Source: Pseudomonas yangonensis (GTDB lineage: Bacteria; Pseudomonadota; Gammaproteobacteria; Pseudomonadales; Pseudomonadaceae). Taken from it: a DNA stretch of 64,000 nucleotides. The stretch is from positions 248,001 to 312,000 of the forward strand of contig NZ_BLJU01000005.1 of NCBI RefSeq assembly GCF_009932725.1. The letters are read 5' to 3'. This document shows, one piece after another, positions 53,139-61,449 of this stretch. A model generated the notes under the pieces. That model was not told the origin of the DNA. It ran no database searches and saw nothing but the letters and a program-made list of their open reading frames with translations. The translations under genes were made by a program, and so were the position numbers. How positions within the stretch are numbered: position 1 is the stretch's first letter; each line of letters begins with the position of its first letter.

Positions 53139-54323
53139 TCACGTCCTTGTAGTGGCGCTATCGGCAGCGGCGATTGCCTGATAGGTCTGCATCTTGCGAG
53201 CGATCTGCGAAATCTTGCGCGCGTAGTTCGGGTCGGTGGCGTAGCCGGCCTGCTGCAGTTCCTTGACGAAACGCTCGGGGTTTTCGGTGCTATTCAGGGC
53301 CTTTTCGTAGCGACCATTGTTCTGCAGAAAGCTGACGTAATCGTCGAAGCTTTGCGCATAGGAATCGTAAGCACGGAAGTTGGCCGCTTCTCTTACGGCC
53401 TTGCCGCCCTTGTATTCAGTCGTGAGCACCCGGGCCGACTCGCCGTCCCAGCTGTTGTGGGATTTGATGCCGAACAGGTTATGACTGCTCTGACCATCAC
53501 CGGTACGGATGATCGATTTACCCCAACCGGTTTCCAGTGCCGCCTGGGCCACCAGATAACGCGGGTCGACACCGATTTTCTCGGCCGCCGCTTCAGCCAT
53601 CGGCAGCATGGTGGCCACGAACTCCTGCGGTGAACTGAACGCCGCCTTGCCCGGCGCCAGCGGCGGCTGTGCGATACGGCGGCCAGTCAACGCGTCACTG
53701 TTGGCCAGGCTAAGCCCAGCATCCTTGGGCGCAGCGCTGGTTTGCGCCGGGATCCAGTCGTTGCCGGCCAGCGCCTTGCTCTCGCCTTCACCCGTCGAAG
53801 GTACGATGCCCGCCAACAGACGATCCGCCAGCTTGCCCGGCACGGCCAGGCGCCGACGGTTGATCAATGCCGCATCATCACGGAAGCCTTCACTGCTGGC
53901 GACCTTGTCGGCCTTCGACTCGCCCGCGGCGGAAACCGGTTGTTCGATCTGCGCGAAGGGATTCGGGCGACTCGACGGCTGCTTGATTTTCGACATCTGC
54001 CGCACCAGTACGTCAGCCAGACCGATACCGCGCCCTTCCTTGGACAGGGTCACGGCCAGTTGTTGGTCGTGCATGTCCTGATAGGTCTTGCTCTCGTTGC
54101 TGTTCATGAAGTTGCCCTCGCCGAACGCGGCGTTGGCCGAACGCATGGCCTTGAGCATTTCGTTCATGAACAGCGATTCGAACTCCTGAGCGACCTTGCG
54201 AATGTTCTGCTCGGTGTCGCCGCCCACCTTGAACTGGTTGAGGCGGTTCAGGTCGGTAAAAGCGCCGCTGTCGATGGGGCTTTTGCCGTTGCCGAGCAGA
54301 CCGGCTGAGAGTCGAGAATCCAT
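53139..54323 (-). CDS. flgJ: Rod cap and peptidoglycan hydrolase FlgJ
   Basis: A 394-residue bifunctional protein. The N-terminal rod-cap domain includes IRKVAQEFESLFMNEMLKAM, RSANAAFGEGNFMNSNESKT and YQDMHDQQLAVTLSKEGRGI. A Pro/Ala linker with low conservation runs ~110-230. The C-terminal glucosaminidase domain carries the catalytic Glu region VAQAALETGWGKSIIRTG, then SHNLFGIKSHNSWDGESARV and FVKELQQAGYATDPNYARKI. It opens the cell wall for the growing rod. Spacing is 14 bases to flgI. Confidence 0.95.
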   Translation of the reverse strand: MDSRLSAGLLGNGKSPIDSGAFTDLNRLNQFKVGGDTEQNIRKVAQEFESLFMNEMLKAMRSANAAFGEGNFMNSNESKTYQDMHDQQLAVTLSKEGRGIGLADVLVRQMSKIKQPSSRPNPFAQIEQPVSAAGESKADKVASSEGFRDDAALINRRRLAVPGKLADRLLAGIVPSTGEGESKALAGNDWIPAQTSAAPKDAGLSLANSDALTGRRIAQPPLAPGKAAFSSPQEFVATMLPMAEAAAEKIGVDPRYLVAQAALETGWGKSIIRTGDGQSSHNLFGIKSHNSWDGESARVLTTEYKGGKAVREAANFRAYDSYAQSFDDYVSFLQNNGRYEKALNSTENPERFVKELQQAGYATDPNYARKISQIARKMQTYQAIAAADSATTRT

Positions 54324-54337
54324 GGCAGCAATCCTCC

Positions 54338-55654
54338 TCAGATCACAATCAGGTCGGCCTGCAAAGCGCCGGCTTGCTTGAGCGCCTCCAGGATGGCCAT
54401 CAGATCGGAAGGTGCAGCACCCACCTGGTTCACCGCCCGCACGATCTCGTCGAGACTGGTACCGGGGCCGAACTTGAACATCGGTTTGGCTTCCTCCTCG
54501 GCGCCCACACGTGAGCGCGGCACTACCGCGGTCTGCCCGCCGGACAGCGCTTCAGGCTGGCTGACGATGGGGTCTTCGGTGATGGTCACGGTCAGGCTGC
54601 CGTGGGTAACGGCAGCCGGCTGAACCTTGACGTCCTGGCCGATGACGATGGTGCCGGTGCGCGAGTTGATGATGACCTTGGCCACCGCCTTGCCCGCTTC
54701 GACCTGCAAGTTTTCCAGAATCGACAGATAGTCGACGCGCTGATTGGGATCGAGCGGCGCGCTGACGCGAATAGAGCCGCCATCGATGGCCTGGGCGACG
54801 CCAGGGCCAAGCAGGTCGTTGATCTGGTCGACGATATTCTTCGCTGTGGTGAAATCGGGGCGATTGAGGTTAAGGGTCAGGTAGTTGCCCTGATCAAAGC
54901 CGCTGGGTACCGGACGCTCCACAGTGGCGCCACCGGGAATACGGCCGGCAGACGGAACGTTGACGGTGATTCGCGAACCATCGGCGCCACTGGCATCGAA
55001 ACCACCGACAACCAGGTTGCCCTGGGCGATGGCGTAGACGTTGCCATCGATGCCCTTTAGCGGCGTCATCAGCAGGCTGCCGCCACGCAGGCTCTTGGCA
55101 TTACCGATGGAAGAAATCGTGATGTCGATGGTCTGTCCCGGCTTGGCGAACGCCGGTAGGTCAGCATGCACCGATACGGCTGCAACGTTCTTCAATTGCA
55201 CGTTGCCACCCGGCGGCACCTTGATGCCGAACTGCGCCAGCATGTTATTGAAAGTCTGCACGGTGAACGGCGTTTGCGTGGTCTGATCACCGCTGCCATT
55301 AAGACCAACCACCAGGCCGTAACCGATCAGCTGGTTGCTACGCACCCCCTGAATCGATGCCAGGTCCTTCAGACGCTCGGCCTGGGTCGGCAGGCTCAGC
55401 AGCAGGCACGCGAGCATGGTCACCAGCAGCACCCAATCGTTGGCGCCGCGATGACGATAGCCGCGATGAGCAACGGCGAACTGACGACGGCATGCGCCGG
55501 CCTGCGCCGACTCGAGGCCATGGACTCGCAGCCCCCGCTTGGCAGTCGAGGTCACTGCGAATGCCTTGCGCGCAGACCCGCTTGCCGTGGCTCGCGAGTA
55601 GCACCGGGAAAGAAGGTTGAGCAAGGACGCGGAATGAGCCAGCCAGGATTTCAT
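54338..55654 (-). CDS. flgI: Flagellar P-ring protein FlgI with N-terminal extension
   Basis: A P-ring protein whose mature part is ordinary: [40 protein letters not shown] and the C-terminal [20 protein letters not shown]. The signal peptide core [18 protein letters not shown] is preceded by about 75 extra residues, so the leader from ATG 55654 to cleavage is ~92 residues instead of ~20. ATG 55654 ([10 protein letters not shown]) has GGAG eight bases upstream and is the best start. Internal GTG/ATG codons next to the signal core have no ribosome-binding site and no basic n-region. The total of 438 residues exceeds the usual ~365. Confidence 0.9.
   Translation of the reverse strand: MKSWLAHSASLLNLLSRCYSRATASGSARKAFAVTSTAKRGLRVHGLESAQAGACRRQFAVAHRGYRHRGANDWVLLVTMLACLLLSLPTQAERLKDLASIQGVRSNQLIGYGLVVGLNGSGDQTTQTPFTVQTFNNMLAQFGIKVPPGGNVQLKNVAAVSVHADLPAFAKPGQTIDITISSIGNAKSLRGGSLLMTPLKGIDGNVYAIAQGNLVVGGFDASGADGSRITVNVPSAGRIPGGATVERPVPSGFDQGNYLTLNLNRPDFTTAKNIVDQINDLLGPGVAQAIDGGSIRVSAPLDPNQRVDYLSILENLQVEAGKAVAKVIINSRTGTIVIGQDVKVQPAAVTHGSLTVTITEDPIVSQPEALSGGQTAVVPRSRVGAEEEAKPMFKFGPGTSLDEIVRAVNQVGAAPSDLMAILEALKQAGALQADLIVI
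55435..55610 (-). other. Repeat-like in-frame insertion within the flgI leader
   Basis: This stretch encodes flgI residues ~16-73 ([20 protein letters not shown], then [20 protein letters not shown] and [11 protein letters not shown]). It is Arg/Ala/Gly-rich, unlike any signal peptide, and splits a plausible short leader ([12 protein letters not shown]) from the hydrophobic core. The composition resembles translations of intergenic repeat sequences of Pseudomonas genomes. The ends could not be set precisely. Confidence 0.5.
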
Positions 55655-55668
55655 CGGTAACACTCCGA

Positions 55669-56367
55669 TCAGAACGGCCACAGCGGGCTGACGAAGAAAC
55701 GACTCAACCAGCCGGGCTGGCTGGCATCGGCGAACGCGCCGGTGCCCGAGTACGTGATGCGCGCATCGGCAATGCGGGTGGAGGCCACGGTATTGTCGGT
55801 GGCGATATCGTCGGCACGCACCAGACCGGAGATACGCACCAGCTCGTCACCGGTGTTGAGGGTCATCCACTTCTCGCCACGCACGGCGAGGATGCCATTG
55901 GGCAGCACTTCGGCGACGGTCACGGTAATCGAGCCGGACAGGCTGTTGCTCTGCCCGGCCTGGCCGGATCCGCTGGCCTCGCGCTCGCCGTTGAATTGGG
56001 CGCCGAGGTTCATGTTGCCGCCCGTCAGCGGGTTGGTAACCGAAGGGGTCGAACCGAACAGGGAAGTCACGCCAAGGTTGGCGCTACTGTCCTTCTGAAT
56101 ATTGCTGTTGGCGTTCTTGCTGGCCTGGGTACGCTCGTTAAGGGTGATGGTGATGATGTCACCGACACGGAACGCCTTACGGTCGTCATACAGGCCGTTT
56201 TCGAAACCAGCTTGGTAGATGGAGCCGTTGTTCTGCGCAGCAGGCAGCGGCGTGCGCGGCAGCACCGGCGCGTAATAAGGGTCGTCCGGCTTGGCTGTCG
56301 GCGCAACGCAGCCGCTGCTGAGCAGCAGACCAGCCAACAGGGGGTAATACAGAATTTGCCGGTTCAT
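55669..56367 (-). CDS. flgH: Flagellar L-ring lipoprotein FlgH
   Basis: A 232-residue outer-membrane lipoprotein. Signal peptide [20 protein letters not shown] ends with the lipobox LSSGC, the lipidated Cys being residue 20. The mature part includes [40 protein letters not shown] and [23 protein letters not shown] 56367 is used, since GAGG lies eight bases upstream; an in-frame GTG at 56373 is too close to it. It precedes flgI by 14 bases. Confidence 0.95.
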   Translation of the reverse strand: MNRQILYYPLLAGLLLSSGCVAPTAKPDDPYYAPVLPRTPLPAAQNNGSIYQAGFENGLYDDRKAFRVGDIITITLNERTQASKNANSNIQKDSSANLGVTSLFGSTPSVTNPLTGGNMNLGAQFNGEREASGSGQAGQSNSLSGSITVTVAEVLPNGILAVRGEKWMTLNTGDELVRISGLVRADDIATDNTVASTRIADARITYSGTGAFADASQPGWLSRFFVSPLWPF

Positions 56368-56407
56368 AACCACTACCTCGCGGCGTTCACAACAGTGTCA
56401 AAAGGAA

Positions 56408-57193
56408 TCAGAGGTTCTGCGTCACGAAGGACAGCATCTGATCGGCGGTGGAAATCACCTTGGAGTTCATTTCGTAGGCGCGCTGGGTAGTGATCATGTT
56501 CACCAGCTCTTCCACCACGCTGACGTTGGAGTTTTCCAGGGTGTTTTGCAGGGTGGTGCCGAGGCCATTGAGGCCCGGATTGCCTACCTGCGGCGCGCCG
56601 CTGGAACCGGTCTCCAGGAACAGGTTGTTGCCGATGGCCTCAAGGCCTGCCGGGTTGACGAAATCAGCCAGCTGAATGTTGCCGATGATCTGCGGCTGCG
56701 GGTTACCCGCAGTCGTCACGGAGACGGTGCCGTCTTCGCCGACGGTGAAGGTGCGCACCTCGTTGGGCAGCACGATTGCCGGCTCAAGAGCAAAACCCTG
56801 AGAGGTGACGATCTGGCCATCGGAGTTAAGGTGGAAGCTGCCATCGCGGGTGTAGGAAACGGTCCCGTCAGGCTGCAGAATCTGGAAGAAGCCCCGGCCA
56901 TTTACAGCCATGTCCAGAGGCTGCTCGGTGGTCTGCAGGCTGCCGGCGGTGAAGATTTTTTGCGTGCCGACTACGCGCACACCGGTACCCAGCTGCAGGC
57001 CGGACGGCAGTTCACTGTCCTGGCTGGACTGGCCACCCGGCTGACGACGGATCTGATACAGCAGATCCTCGAACTCGGCACGATCACGCTTGAAGCCGGT
57101 AGTCGCGACGTTGGCCAGGTTGTTGGAAATGGTGGTCAGGTTCATGTCCTGAGCGGACAAACCGGTCTTGCTGACCCACAGTGCCGGAAGCAT
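56408..57193 (-). CDS. flgG: Distal rod protein FlgG
   Basis: A 261-residue rod protein: MLPALWVSKTGLSAQDMNLT, TISNNLANVATTGFKRDRAE at the N-terminus, PLDMAVNGRGFFQILQPDGT in the middle, and NVSVVEELVNMITTQRAYEM, NSKVISTADQMLSFVTQNL at the C-terminus. These are the D0 and FlgG hallmarks, and the length matches the family. It lies 46 bases after flgF. Confidence 0.97.
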   Translation of the reverse strand: MLPALWVSKTGLSAQDMNLTTISNNLANVATTGFKRDRAEFEDLLYQIRRQPGGQSSQDSELPSGLQLGTGVRVVGTQKIFTAGSLQTTEQPLDMAVNGRGFFQILQPDGTVSYTRDGSFHLNSDGQIVTSQGFALEPAIVLPNEVRTFTVGEDGTVSVTTAGNPQPQIIGNIQLADFVNPAGLEAIGNNLFLETGSSGAPQVGNPGLNGLGTTLQNTLENSNVSVVEELVNMITTQRAYEMNSKVISTADQMLSFVTQNL

Positions 57194-57239
57194 ATCGTTT
57201 CTCCTCGGGTGCCGGTTTTACGGCGCCGCGTACTGGTAA

Positions 57240-57980
57240 TTAGCTAATCTGCAAAACCCGCGCCATGGCCGACGAGTTGTCTTCGGCAGTGCGCATCATC
57301 TTTACCGACAGTTCGAACTGTCGAGACAGGGACAGGATGGCGGTCATTTCTTCCACGGCGTTGACGTTGCTCGCCTCGAGGAAGCCCGAAGTCACCTGAA
57401 CGGTGGCGTCAGCCTCGACCTCGGGCTGGCCCTTGACGCGAATCAAGCCATCGGTGCCCTTCTCCATGCTTTTGGGATCAGGGTTGACCAGCTTGATGCG
57501 GTCCACCTCGGCCAGTACGTTGGGGTTCTCGCCCAGCGCTCGAATGCTGATGGTGCCGTCCTGACCAATTTCAACCTTCTGCTCCGGCGGCACGGCGATC
57601 GGCCCGGCATTGCCCATCACCGGCAAACCGTTGCCGGTGCGCAGCACACCCAAGGCATCGATGTTCAGACTCGCGGTACGGACGTATGCCTCACTGCCAT
57701 CGGGCGCCTGCACGGCGATCCAGCCCTTGCCACCAATGGCGACATCGAGATCACGACCGGTTTCCTGCAGCGTGCCGGCACGAAAGTCAGTGGCCGGGCG
57801 CTCGGTCATGGCAAATACACGCGCCGGATAGCTTTCACCGAACAAAGGCATCGAACGCGCCTGTTCGAAATCACGACGGAAACCGGACGTGGAAACGTTC
57901 GCCAGGTTATTGGCGTGGGCGCGCAGGCTCAGCGTGTTGTTCTGCGCTCCGGTCATGGAGACGTACAGCATCTTGTCCAT
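57240..57980 (-). CDS. flgF: Proximal rod protein FlgF
   Basis: A 246-residue rod protein: MDKMLYVSMTGAQNNTLSLR, AHANNLANVSTSGFRRDFEQ, DLDVAIGGKGWIAVQAPDGS and SNVNAVEEMTAILSLSRQFE near the end. ATG 57980 is the family start; the frame runs 18 codons further upstream but crosses the promoter leader. It is the first gene of flgFGHIJKL, 39 bases after the predicted sigma-54 start. Confidence 0.96.
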   Translation of the reverse strand: MDKMLYVSMTGAQNNTLSLRAHANNLANVSTSGFRRDFEQARSMPLFGESYPARVFAMTERPATDFRAGTLQETGRDLDVAIGGKGWIAVQAPDGSEAYVRTASLNIDALGVLRTGNGLPVMGNAGPIAVPPEQKVEIGQDGTISIRALGENPNVLAEVDRIKLVNPDPKSMEKGTDGLIRVKGQPEVEADATVQVTSGFLEASNVNAVEEMTAILSLSRQFELSVKMMRTAEDNSSAMARVLQIS

Positions 57981-58029
57981 GGTAATTCTCCGAGTGGGCG
58001 ACGTGCCCTTGGCTCTTTGCAAGCAGTAC

Positions 58030-58045
58030 AGCAAGCGCCGTGCCA
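58030..58045 (-). promoter_or_regulatory. Sigma-54 promoter of the flgF operon
   Basis: Minus-strand TGGCACGGCGCTTGCT is a perfect -24/-12 element. The predicted start at ~58019 gives a 39-base leader to the flgF ATG. In P. aeruginosa this operon is class III, activated by FleR. Confidence 0.88.
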
Positions 58046-58146
58046 GACTCGAGAAACGAACTCAAGACACTGATTTAGAAGGAATTAAAACAACGAGGAG
58101 AAGTGCCAGGGAATACCAGCGGCGAGGTTTTGCCGGCGCTGGAACG

Positions 58147-58177
58147 GCAAAGCGGCAAGCCCGGCTTGCCGCTTTGC
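58147..58177 (-). terminator. Long perfect hairpin after flgE
   Basis: A perfect 14-bp stem (58147-58160 with 58164-58177) with a three-base loop stands 10 bases past the flgE stop. It lacks a T-run after it, but its stability suggests termination or protection of the flgBCDE mRNA 3' end. Part of it recurs upstream of flgB. Confidence 0.65.
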
Positions 58178-58187
58178 TTCAACATCA

Positions 58188-59558
58188 TTAACGCAGGTTG
58201 ATGATGGTCTGGGTGATGGCGCTTTCAGTTTCGATGGTTTTGGCGTTGGCCTGGTAGTTGCGCTGAGCCACGATCAGGTTCACCAACTGGTCCGACAGCT
58301 CGACGTTGGAGTCTTCCAGCGCACCGGCCTGCAGGGCACCGAGCGTACTGCTTCGCGGCGTCCCGATCACCGGCTCACCGGACTCGAACGACTGTACCCA
58401 GGCGGTCTTGCCAACGGGAGTCAGGCCCTGCACGTTGGCGAAGTTCGCCAGCAGCACCTGACCTTGCACCTTGGACTGACCATTGGTGTAGCGAGCGAAG
58501 ATCACCCCGGTATCGTCTACCTCCACCCCGGCGAGCTGACCGGTGGTGTAGCCATCCTGGCTGACCGCATTGACGCCGAATGATGCCGCGTATTGAGTCG
58601 AACCACGCATGTCGAACGTGAAGGCCGCGCTGTCCGCGCCATTGGCGACCATGGCACCCGGAGTGGCCGGGTCTTTCTCCGCCGGCGTCCAGTCCGCCGC
58701 TCCCAGGGCGAAAATACCGTTCGGAGTTCCGGCCGGAATGGGCGGAGCATCCAGGGCTGGATTCGCCGGCGCACCTGCAAGGGGAGTGAGGGCAGGTGTA
58801 GCGAACTGCCCGGCAGCATCGTAATTCACTGCGTAGCTGAACGGCCGAGTGCTGCTCGGATCACGAGGGTTAACCCCGTCAATCAGCACATGCATGGTCC
58901 AGCCGTTGTTGGCCGGCGCCTCGTTCTTGACGAAGTACTGGCTCATGACGTGGGCGTTGCCCTGCTCGTCATAGATATTGGTGGAAGTTGACCAGTTGAA
59001 GGACTGCGAGTCGCTCGGATCGAAGGTCGGCGCCGCCATGGTTCCGGCATTGGCCGGACGTACGGCGTTGGAGTTCAGGTTGATCGTCTGCGTGACCGAG
59101 GTAGTCGCCTTCGGCTCCTGCTGCCCGGCATTGACCCGCAGATCGCTGCGAACCGGCAGGATGTTGCCGTTCTCGTCCGCGCCATAGCCCTGCAGCCGAT
59201 AGCCGAAATTGTTGACGATATAACCATCGCGATCGGTACCGAAGTAGCCGGCACGGGTATAGCTGATCTCGCCGTTGTTGCTGGTAACGAAGAAGCCGTT
59301 GCCGTTGACAGCCATGTCCAGGGCGTTCTGCGTGTAGTTGATGTTGCCCTGATTAAACATCTGCGCCACATCGCCCAGCAGCACGCCACTGCCCTGCGGG
59401 TTTTTGCCGGTGCCGAGCATCGACGAGGCGTAGAGATCGGCGAACTCGGCACGCGACTGCTTGAAGCCGGCAGTACCGGCGTTGGCAATGTTGTTGCCGG
59501 TGACGTTGAGGTCGCTGGTTGCCGCACGCAGACCACTGAGACCGATATTGAACGACAT
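58188..59558 (-). CDS. flgE: Flagellar hook protein FlgE
   Basis: A 456-residue hook subunit: MSFNIGLSGLRAATSDLNVT, GNNIANAGTAGFKQSRAEFA, NALDMAVNGNGFFVTSNNGE, and C-terminal EDSNVELSDQLVNLIVAQRN, YQANAKTIETESAITQTIIN. The central domain (~150-330) is Ala/Pro-rich and variable. ATG 59558 is the family start. The gene is last in flgBCDE and ends in a strong hairpin; its length is controlled by FliK. Confidence 0.97.
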   Translation of the reverse strand: MSFNIGLSGLRAATSDLNVTGNNIANAGTAGFKQSRAEFADLYASSMLGTGKNPQGSGVLLGDVAQMFNQGNINYTQNALDMAVNGNGFFVTSNNGEISYTRAGYFGTDRDGYIVNNFGYRLQGYGADENGNILPVRSDLRVNAGQQEPKATTSVTQTINLNSNAVRPANAGTMAAPTFDPSDSQSFNWSTSTNIYDEQGNAHVMSQYFVKNEAPANNGWTMHVLIDGVNPRDPSSTRPFSYAVNYDAAGQFATPALTPLAGAPANPALDAPPIPAGTPNGIFALGAADWTPAEKDPATPGAMVANGADSAAFTFDMRGSTQYAASFGVNAVSQDGYTTGQLAGVEVDDTGVIFARYTNGQSKVQGQVLLANFANVQGLTPVGKTAWVQSFESGEPVIGTPRSSTLGALQAGALEDSNVELSDQLVNLIVAQRNYQANAKTIETESAITQTIINLR

Positions 59559-59594
59559 GGAAGACTCCTTTGCCGGAACGACCGGCGTCAATAA

Positions 59595-60260
59595 TTACTG
59601 GCCGATGACCTGCACTTGGGAAAGCGGAACGTTGCCGAGGCCGGCGAGATTGAGCATCAGCTCGTTGCCGCCCAGCGTCACGCTGTCGACGTTGGCCGGC
59701 AGCATGGTGTAAAGACCTTTGGTTTCGGTGCCGTAGGTGGCCTGCGCCTCGAACTTGTAGGTGCCGGGCGGCGCCACATTGCCGCTCGAATCCTTGCCGT
59801 CCCAGATGAAGCTGACATTGCCAGCGGCCTGCTCGCCCAGGTTGATCCGGGTGACCAGTGAACCGGAGTTGTTATAAACGTTGACGTATACGTTGCTGCT
59901 GCTGACCGGCAGCACGGTGCTGGCCTTGAAGCTCTCACTGGTATCGACCACCGCCTTCTCGCCCGGCACGATAACCTTGCGGCCGACCAGGGAAGACGCC
60001 TGCAACGCCTGTGAAGACTGGAAGCTGGAGAGCATCGACCCCATGCTGGTGTTGAGTTTCTCGATCCCTTCCACCTGGCTGAACTGCGCCAGCTGGGCGA
60101 TGAATTCGCCATTGCCCTGCGGCTCCAGCGGGTTCTGGTTGTTCAACTGCGCCACCAGCAGATTGAGAAACTCGTTTTTGCCGAGATCCTTGTTCTGCTT
60201 GGTGTCCTGCTTGATCTGATACTGGTCGAGTACCGAGCTGGTTCCGCCTACTGTGCTCAT
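59595..60260 (-). CDS. flgD: Hook assembly scaffold FlgD
   Basis: A 221-residue hook cap: the N-terminal LGKNEFLNLLVAQLNNQNPL, EPQGNGEFIAQLAQFSQVEG motif, then a C-terminal beta-rich (Ig/TTN-like) region VSFIWDGKDSSGNVAPPGTY, KFEAQATYGTETKGL. The cap is discarded after hook completion. It lies between flgC and flgE, with 19 and 36 bases spacing. Confidence 0.96.
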   Translation of the reverse strand: MSTVGGTSSVLDQYQIKQDTKQNKDLGKNEFLNLLVAQLNNQNPLEPQGNGEFIAQLAQFSQVEGIEKLNTSMGSMLSSFQSSQALQASSLVGRKVIVPGEKAVVDTSESFKASTVLPVSSSNVYVNVYNNSGSLVTRINLGEQAAGNVSFIWDGKDSSGNVAPPGTYKFEAQATYGTETKGLYTMLPANVDSVTLGGNELMLNLAGLGNVPLSQVQVIGQ

Positions 60261-60279
60261 TCGAAATCTCCTCGATGCG

Positions 60280-60723
60280 TTACTGACCCAGAGTCAGTAC
60301 GCGCTGCAACATTTGTTTGGCGGTATTCATCATTTCCACGTTGGTCTGGAAGGCGCGACTGGCGGAAATCATGTCGGCCATTTCCTCGACCACGTTGACG
60401 TTCGGGTAGTAGACATAACCGTCGCCGTTGGCCATGGGATGATCCGGCTCGTAGCGCGGCATCAGGCTGCTCTGATCCTCGATCACACCCAGCACCTGAA
60501 CACCACGACCTGCCTCGTCCTGCTCGGCGAACAGAGAGCCACGGTCGCCGCCCTGCGCTTGCTGGAATACAGTCGCGAATACCGGATGACGGGCGCGGTA
60601 GGTCTGATCCAGGCTCGAAGACACGGTCTCGGCGTTGGCGATGTTGCTGGAAATGGTGTTCAGGCGAGTGCTCTGGGCGCTCATGCCGGTTCCGGCGATA
60701 TTGAAGACACTGGCAAGGGACAT
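60280..60723 (-). CDS. flgC: Proximal rod protein FlgC
   Basis: A 147-residue rod protein: MSLASVFNIAGTGMSAQSTR, LNTISSNIANAETVSSSLDQ, YRARHPVFATVFQQAQ, and the C-terminal YYPNVNVVEEMADMISASRA, FQTNVEMMNTAKQMLQRVLT. All are diagnostic of FlgC. It starts 11 bases after the flgB stop. Confidence 0.97.
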   Translation of the reverse strand: MSLASVFNIAGTGMSAQSTRLNTISSNIANAETVSSSLDQTYRARHPVFATVFQQAQGGDRGSLFAEQDEAGRGVQVLGVIEDQSSLMPRYEPDHPMANGDGYVYYPNVNVVEEMADMISASRAFQTNVEMMNTAKQMLQRVLTLGQ

Positions 60724-60734
60724 GGTCGCGCTCC

Positions 60735-61142
60735 TTATTCGCCGCGCAGGGCTGCGGTCAGCCCTTTGAATTTGCTGTTGAGGAAGGTAAAGCTGGCCTG
60801 GAACTGCACGGCATTCTCCGCGTAGTTGGCCTGCTCGATCTGCAGGTCAACGGTGTTCTGATCCAGCGAGGCATGGAACGGGGTGCGATACGGCAGCTCA
60901 GCCTCACCGGTTTTCACGCCGTCGGCCGGAATATGGCGGCTGTCGGTGCGGTTCAGAGAAACGCCACCGCGCTGCATACGGCTGTTCTGCTCAGCCAGCA
61001 CGCTGGCGAAGTCCAGGTCGCGCGCCTTGTAGTTCGGGGTATCGGCGTTGGCGATGTTGTTTGCCAGCACCTCGGCACGCTGGGAGCGGAAACCGAGTGC
61101 CTGTTCGTGGATGCCGAGTGCGCTACCGAAATTGATGCTCAT
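60735..61142 (-). CDS. flgB: Proximal rod protein FlgB
   Basis: A 135-residue rod protein: ALGIHEQALGFRSQRAEVLA, NNIANADTPNYKARDLDFAS and the C-terminal NTVDLQIEQANYAENAVQFQ, ASFTFLNSKFKGLTAALRGE. It is the first gene of flgBCDE and is preceded by a perfect sigma-54 promoter. Confidence 0.97.
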   Translation of the reverse strand: MSINFGSALGIHEQALGFRSQRAEVLANNIANADTPNYKARDLDFASVLAEQNSRMQRGGVSLNRTDSRHIPADGVKTGEAELPYRTPFHASLDQNTVDLQIEQANYAENAVQFQASFTFLNSKFKGLTAALRGE

Positions 61143-61191
61143 GTTCGAACCTTTGCCGCTAAGGCCATGTGGTCACTGTTGCGAGCTATTC

Positions 61192-61207
61192 AGCAAAGGC
61201 TGTGCCA
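61192..61207 (-). promoter_or_regulatory. Sigma-54 promoter of the flgB operon
   Basis: Minus-strand TGGCACAGCCTTTGCT is a perfect -24/-12 element. The predicted start is ~61181, with a 39-base leader. It is class III in P. aeruginosa, so probably FleR-activated. An AT-rich stretch (61208-61250) lies just upstream and could hold activator sites. Confidence 0.88.
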
Positions 61208-61261
61208 AGTTATTTAAATCAGTTAAATCAACTACTTAACATCATATAAGGCGAAGAAAAG

Positions 61262-61290
61262 CGGCAAAGCGGCAAGGCTTTACCGCTTGC
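61262..61290. repeat. Hairpin-forming sequence related to the flgE terminator
   Basis: The 15-base CGGCAAAGCGGCAAG (61262-61276) is identical to 58145-58159 within the hairpin after flgE, and is followed by an imperfect complementary arm (TTACCGCTTGC at 61280-61290). The two copies bracket flgBCDE. It lies in the 307-base gap between flgB and cheR, with the flgB promoter, a REP-like element and the cheR terminator. Confidence 0.5.
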
Positions 61291-61355
61291 TGGCAACGGG
61301 TGGCAAAGGACGTTTGGCAGACTGCCGCCTGTCGGTGCGGATCTATTCACGATAA

Positions 61356-61391
61356 CAATCGCGCCCGCGCGCGAATAATTCCGCTCCTACA
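61356..61391 (-). repeat. REP-like palindromic element
   Basis: Read on the minus strand it begins TGTAGGAGCGGAATTATTCG and continues with GCGCGCGGGCGCGATTG. The TGTAGGAGCGG head followed by a short GC-rich palindrome is typical of extragenic palindromic repeats scattered through Pseudomonas genomes. It stands next to the cheR terminator in intergenic DNA. Confidence 0.55.
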
Positions 61392-61395
61392 AATG

Positions 61396-61424
61396 CAAGC
61401 GGGAGGCCATGGGCCTCCCGCTTG
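61396..61424 (-). terminator. Intrinsic terminator after cheR
   Basis: A perfect 13-bp stem (61396-61408 with 61412-61424) with a three-base loop, 25 bases past the cheR stop. The minus-strand tail is CATTTGTAGG, only weakly T-rich. Confidence 0.7.
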
Positions 61425-61449
61425 TGATGATAACGAACGAGCCTCGCGG

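Noticed and set aside
55578..55614. Possible target-site duplication around the flgI insertion (GGTGCTRCT at both ends)
   Set aside because: The two copies are in different reading phases, so removing the interval would not restore the frame; the similarity is too short to define insertion ends.
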